Of a DNA stretch of 64,000 bases, positions 7,278-16,511 are shown piece by piece. The notes under the pieces are model-generated. The model was not told where the DNA came from and made no database searches. It saw only the letters and a list, made by a program, of their open reading frames with translations. This stretch comes from Microbacterium testaceum StLB037 (GTDB lineage: Bacteria > Actinomycetota > Actinomycetes > Actinomycetales > Microbacteriaceae). The stretch spans positions 930,110-994,109 of the forward strand of contig NZ_VTQH01000001.1 of assembly GCF_008763945.1 (NCBI RefSeq), written 5' to 3'. The position numbers and the translations under genes are program-made. How positions within the stretch are numbered: position 1 is the stretch's first letter; every line of letters starts with the position of its first letter.

Positions 7278-8633
7278 TCACTCGGTGGCGTAGAAGACGT
7301 TCTTCGTCTCGGTGAAGTGCTCGGCGGCATCCGGACCCAGCTCGCGACCGAGGCCCGAGGCCTTCATGCCACCGAAGGGCGTGGAGTAGCGCACCGACGA
7401 GTGCGAGTTCACCGACAGCACGCCGCTGCGCACACCGCGGGAGACCCGGATGCCGCGGCCCAGACTCTCGGTCCAGATCGAGCCGGCGAGACCGTAGGCG
7501 GTGTCGTTGGCGAGGCGGATGGCATCCGCTTCATCGTCGAACGGCAGCACGGCCAGCACGGGACCGAAGACCTCGTCGCGCGCGATCCGGTCGCCCGGCT
7601 GCGCGAGCACCACGGCGGGGGCGAACCAGAAGCCGTCCCCCTCGGGCGCCGATCCGCGGAACGCGACGTCGGCCCCGTCGAGGAATCCCTGGACGGAGGA
7701 GCGGTGGGATGCCGAGATGAGCGGCCCCATCTGGGTGTCTTCATTCATCGGGTCACCGACCTTCCACGACGCGACCGCCGGCTCGAGCATCTCGAGGAAG
7801 CGGTCGAAGACGCTCCGCTGCACGAGGAGGCGGCTGCGCGCACAGCAGTCCTGACCGGCGTTGTCGAACACCGAGCCGGGTACGCCCCCGGCGGCCTTCT
7901 CGAGGTCGGCGTCGGCGAAGACGATATTGGCGCTCTTGCCGCCGAGCTCGAGGGTCACGGGCTTGAGCAACTGCGCGCAGCCGGCCGCCACCTCGGTGCC
8001 GACCTCGGTCGATCCGGTGAAGACGACCTTGTGCACGTCGGGATGTGAGACGAAGCGCTGACCCACGACCGAACCCGAGCCCACGATCGCCTGGAACAGG
8101 CCCCGCGGGAGCCCCGCCTCGAGCGCGAGCTCCCCGAGCCGCACGGCGGTGAGCGGGGTGAGCTCCGCAGGCTTGAGCACCACGGCGTTGCCCGCCGCGA
8201 GCGCGGGGGCGAAGCCCCACGCTGCGATGGTCATGGGGAAGTTCCACGGCACGATGATCCCGACGACGCCGTAGGGCTCGTGGTAGGTCACATCCAGGCC
8301 GCCGGCGACCGGGATCTGCGACCCGATCAGGCGCTCGGGCGAACCGGCGTAATAGTTCAGCACCTGGGCGACGTGCTGGGCCTCCCACCGCGCGGAGCCG
8401 ATCGGGTGCCCGGAGTTCTGCACCTCGAGAGCGGCGAGCTCCTCGACGTGCGTCTCGACCACCCGGGCGAAGGCGCGCAGCGCATCGGCCCGGGCGACCG
8501 GGGCCAGGGCGGCCCACGCGCGCTGCGCGCGGACGGCGTCGGCGACGGCGGCATCCACCTGCGCGATGTCCGCCCTCTCCAGGGTGGTGATCGGCGCCCC
8601 GGTCGACGGGTTCGTGACGGTGAAGGTGCTCAT
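7278..8633 (-). CDS. Aldehyde dehydrogenase, probable gamma-glutamyl-aminoaldehyde dehydrogenase
   Basis: NAD(P)-dependent oxidation of an aldehyde to an acid; 451 residues. Seen: VPWNFP cofactor/substrate motif, FTGSTEVG, catalytic glutamate in LELGGK (about 228), catalytic cysteine in NAGQDCCARS (about 262) and EVFGPVL. ATG 8633 overlaps the upstream hydrolase stop (ATGA), so this is one operon. It is similar in kind to PuuC. In this setting it should act on the gamma-glutamyl aldehyde made by the SDR, giving gamma-glutamylglycine if the substrate is ethanolamine. It is slightly shorter at the N-terminus than the roughly 480-500 residues common in the family. Confidence 0.92.
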   Translation of the reverse strand: MSTFTVTNPSTGAPITTLERADIAQVDAAVADAVRAQRAWAALAPVARADALRAFARVVETHVEELAALEVQNSGHPIGSARWEAQHVAQVLNYYAGSPERLIGSQIPVAGGLDVTYHEPYGVVGIIVPWNFPMTIAAWGFAPALAAGNAVVLKPAELTPLTAVRLGELALEAGLPRGLFQAIVGSGSVVGQRFVSHPDVHKVVFTGSTEVGTEVAAGCAQLLKPVTLELGGKSANIVFADADLEKAAGGVPGSVFDNAGQDCCARSRLLVQRSVFDRFLEMLEPAVASWKVGDPMNEDTQMGPLISASHRSSVQGFLDGADVAFRGSAPEGDGFWFAPAVVLAQPGDRIARDEVFGPVLAVLPFDDEADAIRLANDTAYGLAGSIWTESLGRGIRVSRGVRSGVLSVNSHSSVRYSTPFGGMKASGLGRELGPDAAEHFTETKNVFYATE

Positions 8634-9406
8634 ACGGTGACTTCCTGGTGCTCGGGGGAATGTGAGGCGCGGTGTCGCGCGGCGGCGGCGACGAGCCCGA
8701 GGAAGAGCCGCCGATCCTCGGCGTTCTCCTCCGGATGCCACTGCACGGCGACCAGGTAGTCGTCGCCGTCCACCTCGACCGCCTGCACGAGCCCGTCGTC
8801 GGTCCGCGCGGTGACCCGCAGGCCGTCGGCGACGCGGTCGACGCCCTGATGGTGGTAGCTGTGGACGGTGAGCGGCCCAGCCCCGACCAGACCGGCCAGC
8901 CGGGTGTCGGCATCCACCTCCACCGTGTTCTCGGCGAAGACGCCGCCACCGATCCGGTAGCGCTCGGTGCCGAGCGCCTCGGGCAGGTGCTGGTGCAGCG
9001 TGCCGCCCATCGCGACGTTGATGAGCTGCAGTCCCCGGCAGATGCCGAAGACCGGGATGCCGCGCTCCCGCGCCCCGGCGAGCAACGCGATCTCCCACGC
9101 GTCCCGGTCGGCGCGAGCGGGGTCGGTCAGTGGGTGGCGTTCGGCACCGTAGAGCTCGGGCTGCACGTCGAGACCGCCGGTGAGGATGAGCCCGTCGAGG
9201 CCCTCCAGCACCGCGTCGGCGGCCTGCTCGGGCCGCGGCTGCGGGGGCAGCAGCACGGCGGTGGCGCCCGAGGCGGTCACGGCGTCGAAGTACTGCTGCG
9301 GCAGGAACGAGGCGCGCACATCCCACACGCCCTGCTTCGCGCGCTCGAGGTAGGTGGTGAGCCCCACCACGGGGGTCCTGCTCGGATCAGAGGCGCTCGA
9401 AACCAC
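8630..9406 (-). CDS. Gamma-glutamyl amide hydrolase (PuuD-like class I glutamine amidotransferase fold)
   Basis: A 258-residue peptidase C26 family enzyme that cleaves a gamma-glutamyl amide bond to release glutamate. Seen: nucleophile cysteine in GICRGLQLIN (about 120), GGxLHQHLP, VHSYHHQ and the catalytic His-Glu in QWHPEE (about 222-224). This is a stand-alone hydrolase with no synthetase domain, like PuuD. It overlaps the ligase gene by 20 bases (GTG start) and the dehydrogenase by 4, so it is cotranslated with both. It should perform the last step, freeing glutamate and the oxidised amine product. Confidence 0.9.
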   Translation of the reverse strand: MVSSASDPSRTPVVGLTTYLERAKQGVWDVRASFLPQQYFDAVTASGATAVLLPPQPRPEQAADAVLEGLDGLILTGGLDVQPELYGAERHPLTDPARADRDAWEIALLAGARERGIPVFGICRGLQLINVAMGGTLHQHLPEALGTERYRIGGGVFAENTVEVDADTRLAGLVGAGPLTVHSYHHQGVDRVADGLRVTARTDDGLVQAVEVDGDDYLVAVQWHPEENAEDRRLFLGLVAAAARHRASHSPEHQEVTV

Positions 9407-10742
9407 GCACCCGCTCCCAATCGGTCACGGCGGCGTCGAAGGCCTCGACCTCGATGCGCGCCTGGTTCAGGTAGTGCTCGACGACCTCGTCACCGAAGGC
9501 CGCGCGGGCGATGCTCGACTCGGAGAAGAGACGGGCGGCCTCGCGCAGGGTCGTCGGCAGGGTGTCGACGCCCGCGGCGTAGGCGTTGCCGGTGAGCGGT
9601 GCGGGCAGCTCCAGCTCGTTCTCGATCCCGTACAAGCCCCCCGCGATGATCGCCGAGATCGCCAGATACGGGTTCACGTCTCCCCCGGGCACGCGGTTCT
9701 CCACCCGCAGCGAGGAGCCGTGACCGACCACGCGCAGGGCGCACGTGCGGTTGTCGACGCCCCAGGCGACACCGGTCGGGGCGAACGATCCCTTCGCGTA
9801 CCGCTTGTACGAGTTGATCGTGGGCGCGTACAGCAGCGTGAATTCGCGCAGGGTGGCCAGGATGCCGGCGATCCAGTGCCCCATCAGGGGGCTGAACCCG
9901 TGCTCGCCGTCACCCGCCATGACCGCCGCGCCGTCGTCGCCGCGCACGGAGAGGTGGATGTGGCAGCTGTTGCCCTCGCGCTCGTTGAACTTCGCCATGA
10001 ACGTCAGCGACTTGCCGTGCCGGTCGGCGATCTCCTTGGCCCCGTTCTTGTAGAGCGTGTGATTGTCCGCGGTCTCGAGTGCCTCGGCATAGCGGAAGGC
10101 GATCTCCTGCTGGCCGAAGTTGCACTCGCCCTTCACGCCCTCGCAGTACATGCCCGCTCCGTCCATGCCGAGGCGGATGTCGCGCAGCAGCGGCTCGAGC
10201 CGGGTGGTGGCGAGAAGGTTGTAGTCGACGTTGTAGTCGGTCGAGGGCGTCAGCTGCGTGTACCCCTTCGCCCAGGCGTCGCGGAACGAGTCGTCGAAGA
10301 CGATGAACTCCAGCTCCGTCCCGGCGTAGGCGGTGAGCCCGCGCTCGGCGAGCCGTGCACGCTGCGCGTTCAGGATTCCGCGGGGCGACTGCGCGACGTG
10401 CGCGCGGTCTTCCCACGCGAGGTCGGCGAAGACGAGCGCCGTTCCGGGCTGCCAGGGAATCGTGCGGAGGGTCTCGAGATCGGGGACGAGCAGCATGTCG
10501 CCGTAGCCCTTCTCCCAACTCGACATCGCGTAGCCGTCGACGGTGTTGAGGTCGACGTCGACCGAGAGCAGGTAGTTGCACGCCTCGGCTCCGTGCCCGC
10601 GCACCTCGTCGCGCCAGAAACGCGCGGCGACGCGCTTGCCGACGAGCCGCCCCTGCGCGTCGGGAAAGGCGACGACCACGGTGTCGATCTCGCCCGCCTC
10701 GATCGCGGCGTCCAGTTCTTCGCTGCTGAGATTGCCCGCCAT
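9387..10742 (-). CDS. Glutamine synthetase family gamma-glutamyl-amine ligase (GlnA4/PuuA type)
   Basis: ATP-dependent ligase joining the gamma-carboxyl of glutamate to an amine; 451 residues. Seen: GTELEFIVF (metal-binding Glu), NEREGNSCHIHLS (ATP/metal His), NSYKR and NRTCALRVVG, with the C-terminal RVPGGDVNPYL. Among glutamine synthetase paralogues this sequence looks like the amine ligases (PuuA for putrescine, Streptomyces GlnA4 for ethanolamine), not the ammonia enzyme. The hydrolase, aldehyde dehydrogenase and alcohol-type SDR downstream and the ethanolamine-type permease opposite favour ethanolamine. First gene of the operon; ribosome site GAGGGAG precedes ATG 10742. Confidence 0.9.
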   Translation of the reverse strand: MAGNLSSEELDAAIEAGEIDTVVVAFPDAQGRLVGKRVAARFWRDEVRGHGAEACNYLLSVDVDLNTVDGYAMSSWEKGYGDMLLVPDLETLRTIPWQPGTALVFADLAWEDRAHVAQSPRGILNAQRARLAERGLTAYAGTELEFIVFDDSFRDAWAKGYTQLTPSTDYNVDYNLLATTRLEPLLRDIRLGMDGAGMYCEGVKGECNFGQQEIAFRYAEALETADNHTLYKNGAKEIADRHGKSLTFMAKFNEREGNSCHIHLSVRGDDGAAVMAGDGEHGFSPLMGHWIAGILATLREFTLLYAPTINSYKRYAKGSFAPTGVAWGVDNRTCALRVVGHGSSLRVENRVPGGDVNPYLAISAIIAGGLYGIENELELPAPLTGNAYAAGVDTLPTTLREAARLFSESSIARAAFGDEVVEHYLNQARIEVEAFDAAVTDWERVRGFERL

Positions 10743-10888
10743 GGTCTCCCTCTCGCGGTGTCCACGCCCCCTCGAGCGCAGGACGTAACGAGGAACTTAC
10801 ACGTCAAAGGTAGACAGGTCGACCAATAGAAGGCCATGATTTCCCGCAAGGCGACCCCGAAGCCTGTCCGCACCCGTCTGGAGGTCCC
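10743..10888. promoter_or_regulatory. Divergent promoter region of ligase operon and permease, with palindrome GGTCGACC
   Basis: This 146-base gap must carry both start regions. It holds the perfect 8-base palindrome GGTCGACC at 10817-10824 beside a TAGAC copy, in its most AT-rich part (about 10790-10835), making it the best operator candidate for the FadR-type regulator. The permease has a good ribosome site (GGAGG at 10880-10884). Binding is inferred only. Confidence 0.45.
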
Positions 10889-12427
10889 ATGTCCACCTCG
10901 AGCAACTCCCATAAAAAGGTCGCCGGAGCCACCTATACCGCCACCGACGCCACGTACTTTGAGAAACGCACACTGAAACGCTCGGCCGGCGTGTGGGGTC
11001 TGTGGGGTCTCGCCGTCGCCGCCGTCATCTCGGGCGACTTCTCCGGCTGGAACTTCGGCATCGGCTTCGCCGGCTTCGGCGGCATGCTCATCGCCTTCGT
11101 CATCCTCGTGGTGATGTACTACGGCCTCACCTTCTCAATCGGAGAGATGGCCGCCGCGATGCCCCACACCGGCGGCGCATACTCGTTCGCACGCTCCGCG
11201 ATGGGCCCGTGGGGAGGCCTCGCGACCGGCCTCGCCGAGACGATCGAATACGTCGCCACCACCGCCGTCGTCGTCTACTTCTCGGGGCAGTACGCCGACT
11301 CGGCGCTCGAGCTGCTGACCGGGGTGAGTCTTCCCGCCTTCGTCTGGTGGATCATCCTCTACGCGCTGTTCATCGCCCTCAACGCCGCCGGGGCGAACAT
11401 CTCCTTCGGCTTCGCCATCGTCGTGTCGATCATCTCGATCGGCATCATCGTGGTCTTCGGCGCGATGTCTCTCTTCACCGGTGCCTTCGACTGGGGCTCG
11501 CTGTGGAACATCGCCCCCACCGACGGCAACACCGAGTTCCTCCCCTTCGGCGTCGGGTCGATCCTCCTGGCGCTCCCCTTCGCGATGTGGTTCTTCCTCG
11601 GCATCGAGGAACTCCCCCTCGCCGCCGAGGAATCGCACGACCCGGCCCGCGACATCCCGCGCGCCGGCCTGTGGGCACGCGGCACCCTCATCGTCACGGG
11701 CCTCATCGTGCTGTTCCTCAACACCGGTGTCCTCGGCGCGGAAGAGACCGGCGGCTCGCTCGAGCCCCTCCTCGACGGCTTCCGCGCGATGGTCGGCGAC
11801 CAGGCCGCGGCCCTGCTGTCTCTCCTCGCGCTCGTCGGGCTCCTGGCATCCCTGATGGGGATCATGTTCGCCTACGGGCGCAACATGTACTCGCTCTCGC
11901 GCGCCGGGTACTACCCCCGCTGGCTGTCGCTCACCGGAGCGCGCAAGACCCCCTGGGTGGCGCTCGTCTTCGGAGCCCTGCTCGGCTTCGTCGCCCTGGT
12001 CGTCGTGCAGGCGGCCGGTGGAGACTCCAGTCCCGCGGGTGCGATCGTGCTGAACATCGCCGTCTGGGGTGCCGTGCTGGCGTACTTCCTGCAGATGGTC
12101 GCCTTCATCGTGCTGCGGCGGAAGTTCCCGAACGCGGTGCGCCCGTACAAGAGCCCGTGGGGCCTGTTCGGCGCCTACTCGGCCGCCGTCATCGCCGCGG
12201 TCGTTTTCTTCGGACTGCTTTTCAACCCGACGTACCTGCTCGCCATCGTGGCGATCATCGTCGTCTACGCCGTGATCTTCATCGCCTTCGCCGTCTACGG
12301 ACGCCACCGTCTCGTGCTCTCCCCCGAGGAGGAGTACGCCCTGTCGGGCGGGCTGCACGGCGACCCCCAGAAGGAGGGCTACGACGCCATGGAGGGCGAG
12401 GTGTTCGGGAAGAACCCCCGGTCCTGA
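10889..12427 (+). CDS. APC-family amino acid/amine permease, probable ethanolamine permease
   Basis: Integral membrane importer of 512 residues with about 12 membrane spans. The first span carries SGDFSGWNFGIGF, which matches the ethanolamine permease branch of the APC family; AETIEYVATTAVV (span 3) and FLGIEELPLAAEES (between spans 6 and 7) are also typical. The C-terminal tail is short and charged. It is transcribed divergently from the ligase operon, the usual arrangement for an uptake gene under a shared regulator. The substrate is inferred from motif and context; a polyamine or another amine is the main alternative. Confidence 0.88.
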   Translation: MSTSSNSHKKVAGATYTATDATYFEKRTLKRSAGVWGLWGLAVAAVISGDFSGWNFGIGFAGFGGMLIAFVILVVMYYGLTFSIGEMAAAMPHTGGAYSFARSAMGPWGGLATGLAETIEYVATTAVVVYFSGQYADSALELLTGVSLPAFVWWIILYALFIALNAAGANISFGFAIVVSIISIGIIVVFGAMSLFTGAFDWGSLWNIAPTDGNTEFLPFGVGSILLALPFAMWFFLGIEELPLAAEESHDPARDIPRAGLWARGTLIVTGLIVLFLNTGVLGAEETGGSLEPLLDGFRAMVGDQAAALLSLLALVGLLASLMGIMFAYGRNMYSLSRAGYYPRWLSLTGARKTPWVALVFGALLGFVALVVVQAAGGDSSPAGAIVLNIAVWGAVLAYFLQMVAFIVLRRKFPNAVRPYKSPWGLFGAYSAAVIAAVVFFGLLFNPTYLLAIVAIIVVYAVIFIAFAVYGRHRLVLSPEEEYALSGGLHGDPQKEGYDAMEGEVFGKNPRS

Positions 12428-12438
12428 GACCGGGAACG

Positions 12439-12474
12439 ACGAGGGGCGGATGCCAACCGGCATCCGCCCCTCGT
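12439..12474. terminator. Bidirectional hairpin between permease and the next gene
   Basis: Perfect 16-base stem (12439-12454 with 12459-12474; core GAGGGGCGGATGCC) and loop AACC, placed between two convergent stops. It contains GGATGCC/GGCATCC, the heptamer that is over-represented across the window. Confidence 0.85.
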
Positions 12475-12479
12475 GACGT

Positions 12480-13154
12480 TCAGCGCAGGATGAACGACGC
12501 GGTGCCGGACGAGGGGATGCCGCCGATCGACACGCTCAAGTGGTACGTCGATCCGCCGCCGGGAGCATAGGGCCGTTCGCCGCCGCACGAACTCACCGAG
12601 GAGCGCGTACGGTCCCAGGTGAGGGGCGCGGAGCTGGTGACGACCTGCCCCGCGGCCAGCGTCACCTCCATGTCGCTCGGCTCGGACTGGCAGTCCGTCG
12701 AGCGCCACCAGACGTCCGACCCGCTCGTCACGGTGAACGACTGCGCGCTGGTGCCGACGTTCATCGTGCACGGGTTCGCGCTGGTGTTGGTGAGCTTGAT
12801 CGAGAGCTGGGGGTTCTCGCCCTGTCCGTACTCGCTCTTGTCCGACAGCGCCTCGACGGTGATGTCGCCCGCCGTGCACTCGACGGGCCCGGCGGGAGCG
12901 GTCGGCGTCGGCGAGGCGGAGGGTGCTGCGGAAGCGGGCGCGGACGCCGCGGGTGCGGTCGTCGACGCCGCGACGGCGGAGCTGCTCGCGGCGGGGGCGG
13001 GGGTCGCCTCGGCGGTGGGAGCGGCACGCCACGGGGGAGCCGCCACGAGCCACACGACGAGGCCGATCACCAGCAGCGCGAGGAGCCCTGCAGCGAGACG
13101 ACGACGACGGTAGACCGCCGGGGACTGCCTCCGCCTACGGGGGGCATCGGTCAT
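12480..13154 (-). CDS. Membrane-anchored extracytoplasmic protein with Ala/Ser/Pro linker
   Basis: A 224-residue protein of unknown function. A basic start (RRRRQ, RRRR) precedes one membrane span (about 20-38: LAAGLLALLVIGLVVWLVA), then a flexible Ala/Ser/Thr/Pro linker (about 45-88) and a beta-rich outer domain with four cysteines (VECTAG, NPCTMN, DCQSEP, SSCGGE) that could form two disulfides. The phrase LSIKLTNTSANPC recalls DUF4232-type domains, but I do not claim membership. ATG 13154 is preferred to an upstream start because a TACCCT hexamer lies six bases before it. It converges on the permease across a strong hairpin. Confidence 0.8.
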   Translation of the reverse strand: MTDAPRRRRQSPAVYRRRRLAAGLLALLVIGLVVWLVAAPPWRAAPTAEATPAPAASSSAVAASTTAPAASAPASAAPSASPTPTAPAGPVECTAGDITVEALSDKSEYGQGENPQLSIKLTNTSANPCTMNVGTSAQSFTVTSGSDVWWRSTDCQSEPSDMEVTLAAGQVVTSSAPLTWDRTRSSVSSCGGERPYAPGGGSTYHLSVSIGGIPSSGTASFILR

Positions 13155-13160
13155 GCTTCC

Positions 13161-13166
13161 AGGGTA
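13161..13166 (-). promoter_or_regulatory. -10 hexamer TACCCT for the extracytoplasmic protein gene (leaderless)
   Basis: TACCCT ends six bases before ATG 13154, which also decides between two possible starts. Confidence 0.55.
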
Positions 13167-13214
13167 GGCGGCGCGGCTGGACGCTCGCGCCACGGCACGC
13201 TCAGCGGCGCGAGC

Positions 13215-13724
13215 TCACAGCTGCTTCAACATCCGGGTGTTGCCGAGCGTGTTCGGCTTGACGTGCGCCAGATCGAGGAACTCGGCGACGCCCTCGTCGG
13301 GGCTGCGCACGAGTTGCGAGTACACGTCGGGGTCGACGACCTGCTCGCCGATCTCGGCGAAGCCGCGACGGGTGAAGAAATCGACCTCGAAGGTCAGGCA
13401 GAACAGCCGGGAGACACCGAGCTCGCGCGCGCGGTCCTCGAGCGTCTCGACGATCGCGCGTCCGACCCCGTGGTGCAGCCAGTCGTCGTGGACGATGAGC
13501 GTGCGGATCTCGCCGAGGTCCTCCCACATCACGTGCAGCGCACCGCACCCGATGACCACGCCGTCGGCCTCGGCCACGACGAACTGCTGCACCGAGCCGT
13601 AGAGCACGACGAGGTCTTTGCCCAGCAGGATGCGCTTCTGCACGAACGGCTCGAGCAGTTCGTGGATGCGTCGGACGTCGGCGGTTCCGGCGGGGCGGAC
13701 GACGAACGGCGCGGGAGAGGTCAT
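13215..13724 (-). CDS. argA: Short GNAT amino-acid N-acetyltransferase (ArgA-like)
   Basis: Acetyl-CoA-dependent N-acetyltransferase of 169 residues, probably N-acetylglutamate synthase for arginine synthesis. Seen: VVRPAGTADVRRIHELLEPFVQKRILL (a start typical of short ArgA proteins), the acetyl-CoA loop HGVGRAIVETLEDRARELG (a Q/RxxGxG/A variant) and VDFFTRRGFAEIG. Actinobacteria use a short, kinase-free ArgA such as that of Mycobacterium tuberculosis, which this resembles. No arginine genes are adjacent, so the substrate is inferred from similarity. Transcribed from its own leaderless promoter. Confidence 0.78.
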   Translation of the reverse strand: MTSPAPFVVRPAGTADVRRIHELLEPFVQKRILLGKDLVVLYGSVQQFVVAEADGVVIGCGALHVMWEDLGEIRTLIVHDDWLHHGVGRAIVETLEDRARELGVSRLFCLTFEVDFFTRRGFAEIGEQVVDPDVYSQLVRSPDEGVAEFLDLAHVKPNTLGNTRMLKQL

Positions 13725-13730
13725 CGTCCC

Positions 13731-13736
13731 AGCGTA
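13731..13736 (-). promoter_or_regulatory. -10 hexamer TACGCT for argA (leaderless)
   Basis: TACGCT ends six bases before ATG 13724. Confidence 0.6.
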
Positions 13737-13752
13737 CGCCGCAACGACGAAG

Positions 13753-13778
13753 GGCCCGGATGCCGTGGCATCCGGGCC
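13753..13778 (-). terminator. Hairpin after clpC
   Basis: GGCCCGGATGCC (13753-13764) pairs with GGCATCCGGGCC (13767-13778); the innermost pairs must open to form the loop. It lies 17 bases past the clpC stop and upstream of the argA promoter. It is another hairpin made from the GGATGCC/GGCATCC pair. Confidence 0.75.
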
Positions 13779-13795
13779 ATTCGTTCGCTACGCGA

Positions 13796-16321
13796 TCAGT
13801 TACCCGCGAGAGTGTCGGGGGTGGCGGCGATCTCGCCCGCCGTTCCGACGCCGATCGCGACCTTCTCGCCACGCGGGCTGGTCTCGAACGAGAACTGTCC
13901 GTTCTCGACGCCGACCTTCACGTGGTCGCCCGACTCGAGCTCTCCGTGCAGGATCTTCTCGCTGAGACGGTCCTCGACCTCGCGCTGCATGGCGCGACGC
14001 AGGGGACGAGCACCGAGGGTCGGGTCGAAGCCGATCTCGATGAGCTTGTCCTTGGCGTCGTCCGACAGCTCGACGGTCATGTCGCGGTCGAGCAGACGAT
14101 CGGCCAGACGCTTCACGAACAGGCCGACGATCTGACGGAGTTCGTCCTTGTTCAGCTGCGGGAAGACGATCACGTCGTCGACGCGGTTGAGGAACTCGGG
14201 CTTGAAGTGCCGCTTGAGCTCTTCGTCGACCTTGCCCTTCATCCGCTCGTACGAGGTCTGCGCGCTGCCCTCGACTTGGAAACCGACCGGGCCACCGGCG
14301 ATCGCCGACGAACCGAGGTTCGTCGTCATGATGATCACGGTGTTCTTGAAGTCGATGACGCGACCCTGACCGTCGGTCAGGCGACCCTCTTCGAGGATCT
14401 GCAGCAGCGAGTTGAAGATGTCGGGGTGAGCCTTCTCGATCTCGTCGAAGAGGACGACCGAGAACGGCTTGCGGCGCACCTTCTCGGTGAGCTGCCCACC
14501 CTCTTCGAAGCCGACGAACCCGGGAGGGGCACCGAACAGACGCGAGACGGTGTGCTTCTCGCCGAACTCCGACATGTCGAGGGAGATCAGCGCACCCTCG
14601 TCGTCGAAGAGGAACTCGGCGAGCGCCTTGGCGAGCTCGGTCTTTCCGACACCCGTGGGGCCGGCGAAGATGAACGAGCCGCTCGGACGCTTGGGGTCCT
14701 TCAGACCCGCACGCTGACGACGGATCGTGCGCGAGAGGGCCGCGATCGCCTCTTCCTGGCCGATGACCCGCTGGTGCAGGGCCTTCTCCATGAACATGAG
14801 CCGGCTGGACTCCTCCTCGGTGAGCTTGAACACCGGGATGCCGGTCGCCTGGGCGAGCACCTCGGCGATCAGGCCCTCGTCGACCACCGCGTGGGAGGCG
14901 ACGTCACCCGAGCGCCACTGCTTCTCGAGGCGCAGACGCTCGGCGAGCAGCGACTTCTCCTCGTCGCGCAGAGCCGCGGCCTTCTCGAAGTCCTGGTCCT
15001 CGGAGGCCTGCTCTTTCTGCTCGCGGACCTTCGCGATCTTCTCGTCGAACTCGCGCAGCTCGGGCGGCGACGACAGGATCGACAGACGCAGGCGGGCGCC
15101 GGCCTCGTCGATCAGGTCGATGGCCTTGTCGGGCAGGAAGCGGTCGGAGATGTAGCGGTCGGCGAGGTTCGCGGCGGCGACGATCGCACCGTCGGTGATC
15201 TGCACCTTGTGGTGCGCCTCGTAGCGGTCGCGCAGCCCCTTCAGGATGTTGATCGCGTGGGGCAGGCTCGGCTCGGCGACCTGGATCGGCTGGAAGCGGC
15301 GCTCGAGAGCGGCATCCTTCTCGAAGTGCTTGCGGTACTCGTCGAGCGTGGTGGCACCGATGGTCTGGAGCTCACCGCGGGCGAGGAGGGGCTTGAGGAT
15401 GGATGCCGCGTCGATCGCACCCTCGGCGGCTCCGGCACCCACGAGGGTGTGGATCTCGTCGATGAAGACGATGATGTCGCCGCGCGTGCGGATCTCCTTC
15501 GTGACCTTCTTGAGCCGCTCTTCGAAGTCACCGCGGTAGCGGGAACCGGCGATGAGCGAGCCGAGGTCGAGAGAGTAGACCTGCTTGTCCTTGAGCGTCT
15601 CGGGCACATCGCCCTTGACGATGGCCTGCGCCAGGCCCTCGACGACGGCGGTCTTTCCGACGCCGGGCTCGCCGATGAGGACGGGGTTGTTCTTCGAGCG
15701 GCGCGACAGGATCTGCATCACGCGCTCGATCTCCTTCTCGCGCCCGATGACGGGGTCGAGCTTGTTGTCGCGCGCGGCCTGCGTGAGGTTGCGTCCGAAC
15801 TGGTCGAGAACGGCCGAGCCGCCCTGCGCTCCCGACGACTGCTGCTCGCCGGCGCCGGTCGCAACGCCCGCGGGCTCCTTGCCCTGGTAGCCCGAGAGCA
15901 GCTGGATGACCTGCTGGCGGACCTTGTTGAGGTCGGCGCCGAGCTTGACCAGCACCTGCGCGGCGACGCCCTCGCCCTCGCGGATCAGACCGAGCAGGAT
16001 GTGCTCGGTGCCGATGTAGTTGTGGCCCAGCTGCAGCGCTTCGCGCAGAGACAGCTCGAGCACCTTCTTCGCACGGGGCGTGAAGGGGATGTGGCCGGTC
16101 GGCTGCTGCTGCCCCTGGCCGATGATGTCCTGCACCTGCTCGCGGACGGCGTCGAGCGAGATGCCCAGCGACTCCAGCGCCTTGGCAGCAACACCCTCAC
16201 CCTCGTGGATGAGGCCCAGGAGGATGTGCTCGGTTCCGATGTAGTTGTGGTTGAGCATCTTCGCCTCTTCTTGGGCGAGTACAACCACACGACGAGCACG
16301 GTCGGTGAATCTCTCGAACAT
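13796..16321 (-). CDS. clpC: ATP-dependent Clp protease ATPase subunit ClpC
   Basis: AAA+ unfoldase that feeds proteins to ClpP; 841 residues. Seen: N-terminal Clp repeats (about 1-145; two [19 protein letters not shown] units), Walker A GEPGVGKT of the first ATPase (about 215), coiled UVR/M region (about 415-460; [16 protein letters not shown]), second Walker A GPTGVGKT (about 550) and sensor-2 region GARPLRR. An ATG farther upstream is in frame but sits in non-conserved sequence; [13 protein letters not shown] at 16321 is the family start and follows a ribosome site (GGAGG). Monocistronic, ended by the hairpin after its stop. Confidence 0.97.
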   Translation of the reverse strand: MFERFTDRARRVVVLAQEEAKMLNHNYIGTEHILLGLIHEGEGVAAKALESLGISLDAVREQVQDIIGQGQQQPTGHIPFTPRAKKVLELSLREALQLGHNYIGTEHILLGLIREGEGVAAQVLVKLGADLNKVRQQVIQLLSGYQGKEPAGVATGAGEQQSSGAQGGSAVLDQFGRNLTQAARDNKLDPVIGREKEIERVMQILSRRSKNNPVLIGEPGVGKTAVVEGLAQAIVKGDVPETLKDKQVYSLDLGSLIAGSRYRGDFEERLKKVTKEIRTRGDIIVFIDEIHTLVGAGAAEGAIDAASILKPLLARGELQTIGATTLDEYRKHFEKDAALERRFQPIQVAEPSLPHAINILKGLRDRYEAHHKVQITDGAIVAAANLADRYISDRFLPDKAIDLIDEAGARLRLSILSSPPELREFDEKIAKVREQKEQASEDQDFEKAAALRDEEKSLLAERLRLEKQWRSGDVASHAVVDEGLIAEVLAQATGIPVFKLTEEESSRLMFMEKALHQRVIGQEEAIAALSRTIRRQRAGLKDPKRPSGSFIFAGPTGVGKTELAKALAEFLFDDEGALISLDMSEFGEKHTVSRLFGAPPGFVGFEEGGQLTEKVRRKPFSVVLFDEIEKAHPDIFNSLLQILEEGRLTDGQGRVIDFKNTVIIMTTNLGSSAIAGGPVGFQVEGSAQTSYERMKGKVDEELKRHFKPEFLNRVDDVIVFPQLNKDELRQIVGLFVKRLADRLLDRDMTVELSDDAKDKLIEIGFDPTLGARPLRRAMQREVEDRLSEKILHGELESGDHVKVGVENGQFSFETSPRGEKVAIGVGTAGEIAATPDTLAGN

Positions 16322-16453
16322 CCTCAGTCCCTCCAAAAATGGGCTGACAGGCACGCCTCCGCGCGCCGTACATCGAGAGTAACCAGCGGTCGCAGGCCTG
16401 AGCCCCGTGTTCGCCGTGGGCATACCGCCGTGACGTCCGGTCTTGCGTAACAC

Positions 16454-16506
16454 ATCGATAGTCGTTAGTTTATCGATAACCGATAATAACGATCATCGAT
16501 AAGGAG
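16454..16506 (+). promoter_or_regulatory. AT-rich promoter/operator with repeated ATCGAT sites
   Basis: An unusually AT-rich island for this genome. ATCGAT occurs at 16454-16459, 16472-16477 and 16495-16500; the middle copy lies in the perfect palindrome TTATCGATAA (16470-16479). A CGATAATAACGAT stretch follows and then a strong ribosome site AAGGAG at 16501-16506, five bases before the DUF2975 ATG. It is the obvious operator for the small HTH protein encoded two genes on. Confidence 0.6.
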
Positions 16507-16511
16507 CGATC

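Noticed and set aside
5627..12427. Plain putrescine (Puu) catabolic cluster
   Set aside because: No amine oxidase or aminotransferase is present and the permease is of the ethanolamine type. Kept only as the main alternative.
16322..16453. ClgR-type operator before clpC
   Set aside because: A partial TTCGCC...GGC match exists near 16410, but the symmetric half is not good enough to claim.
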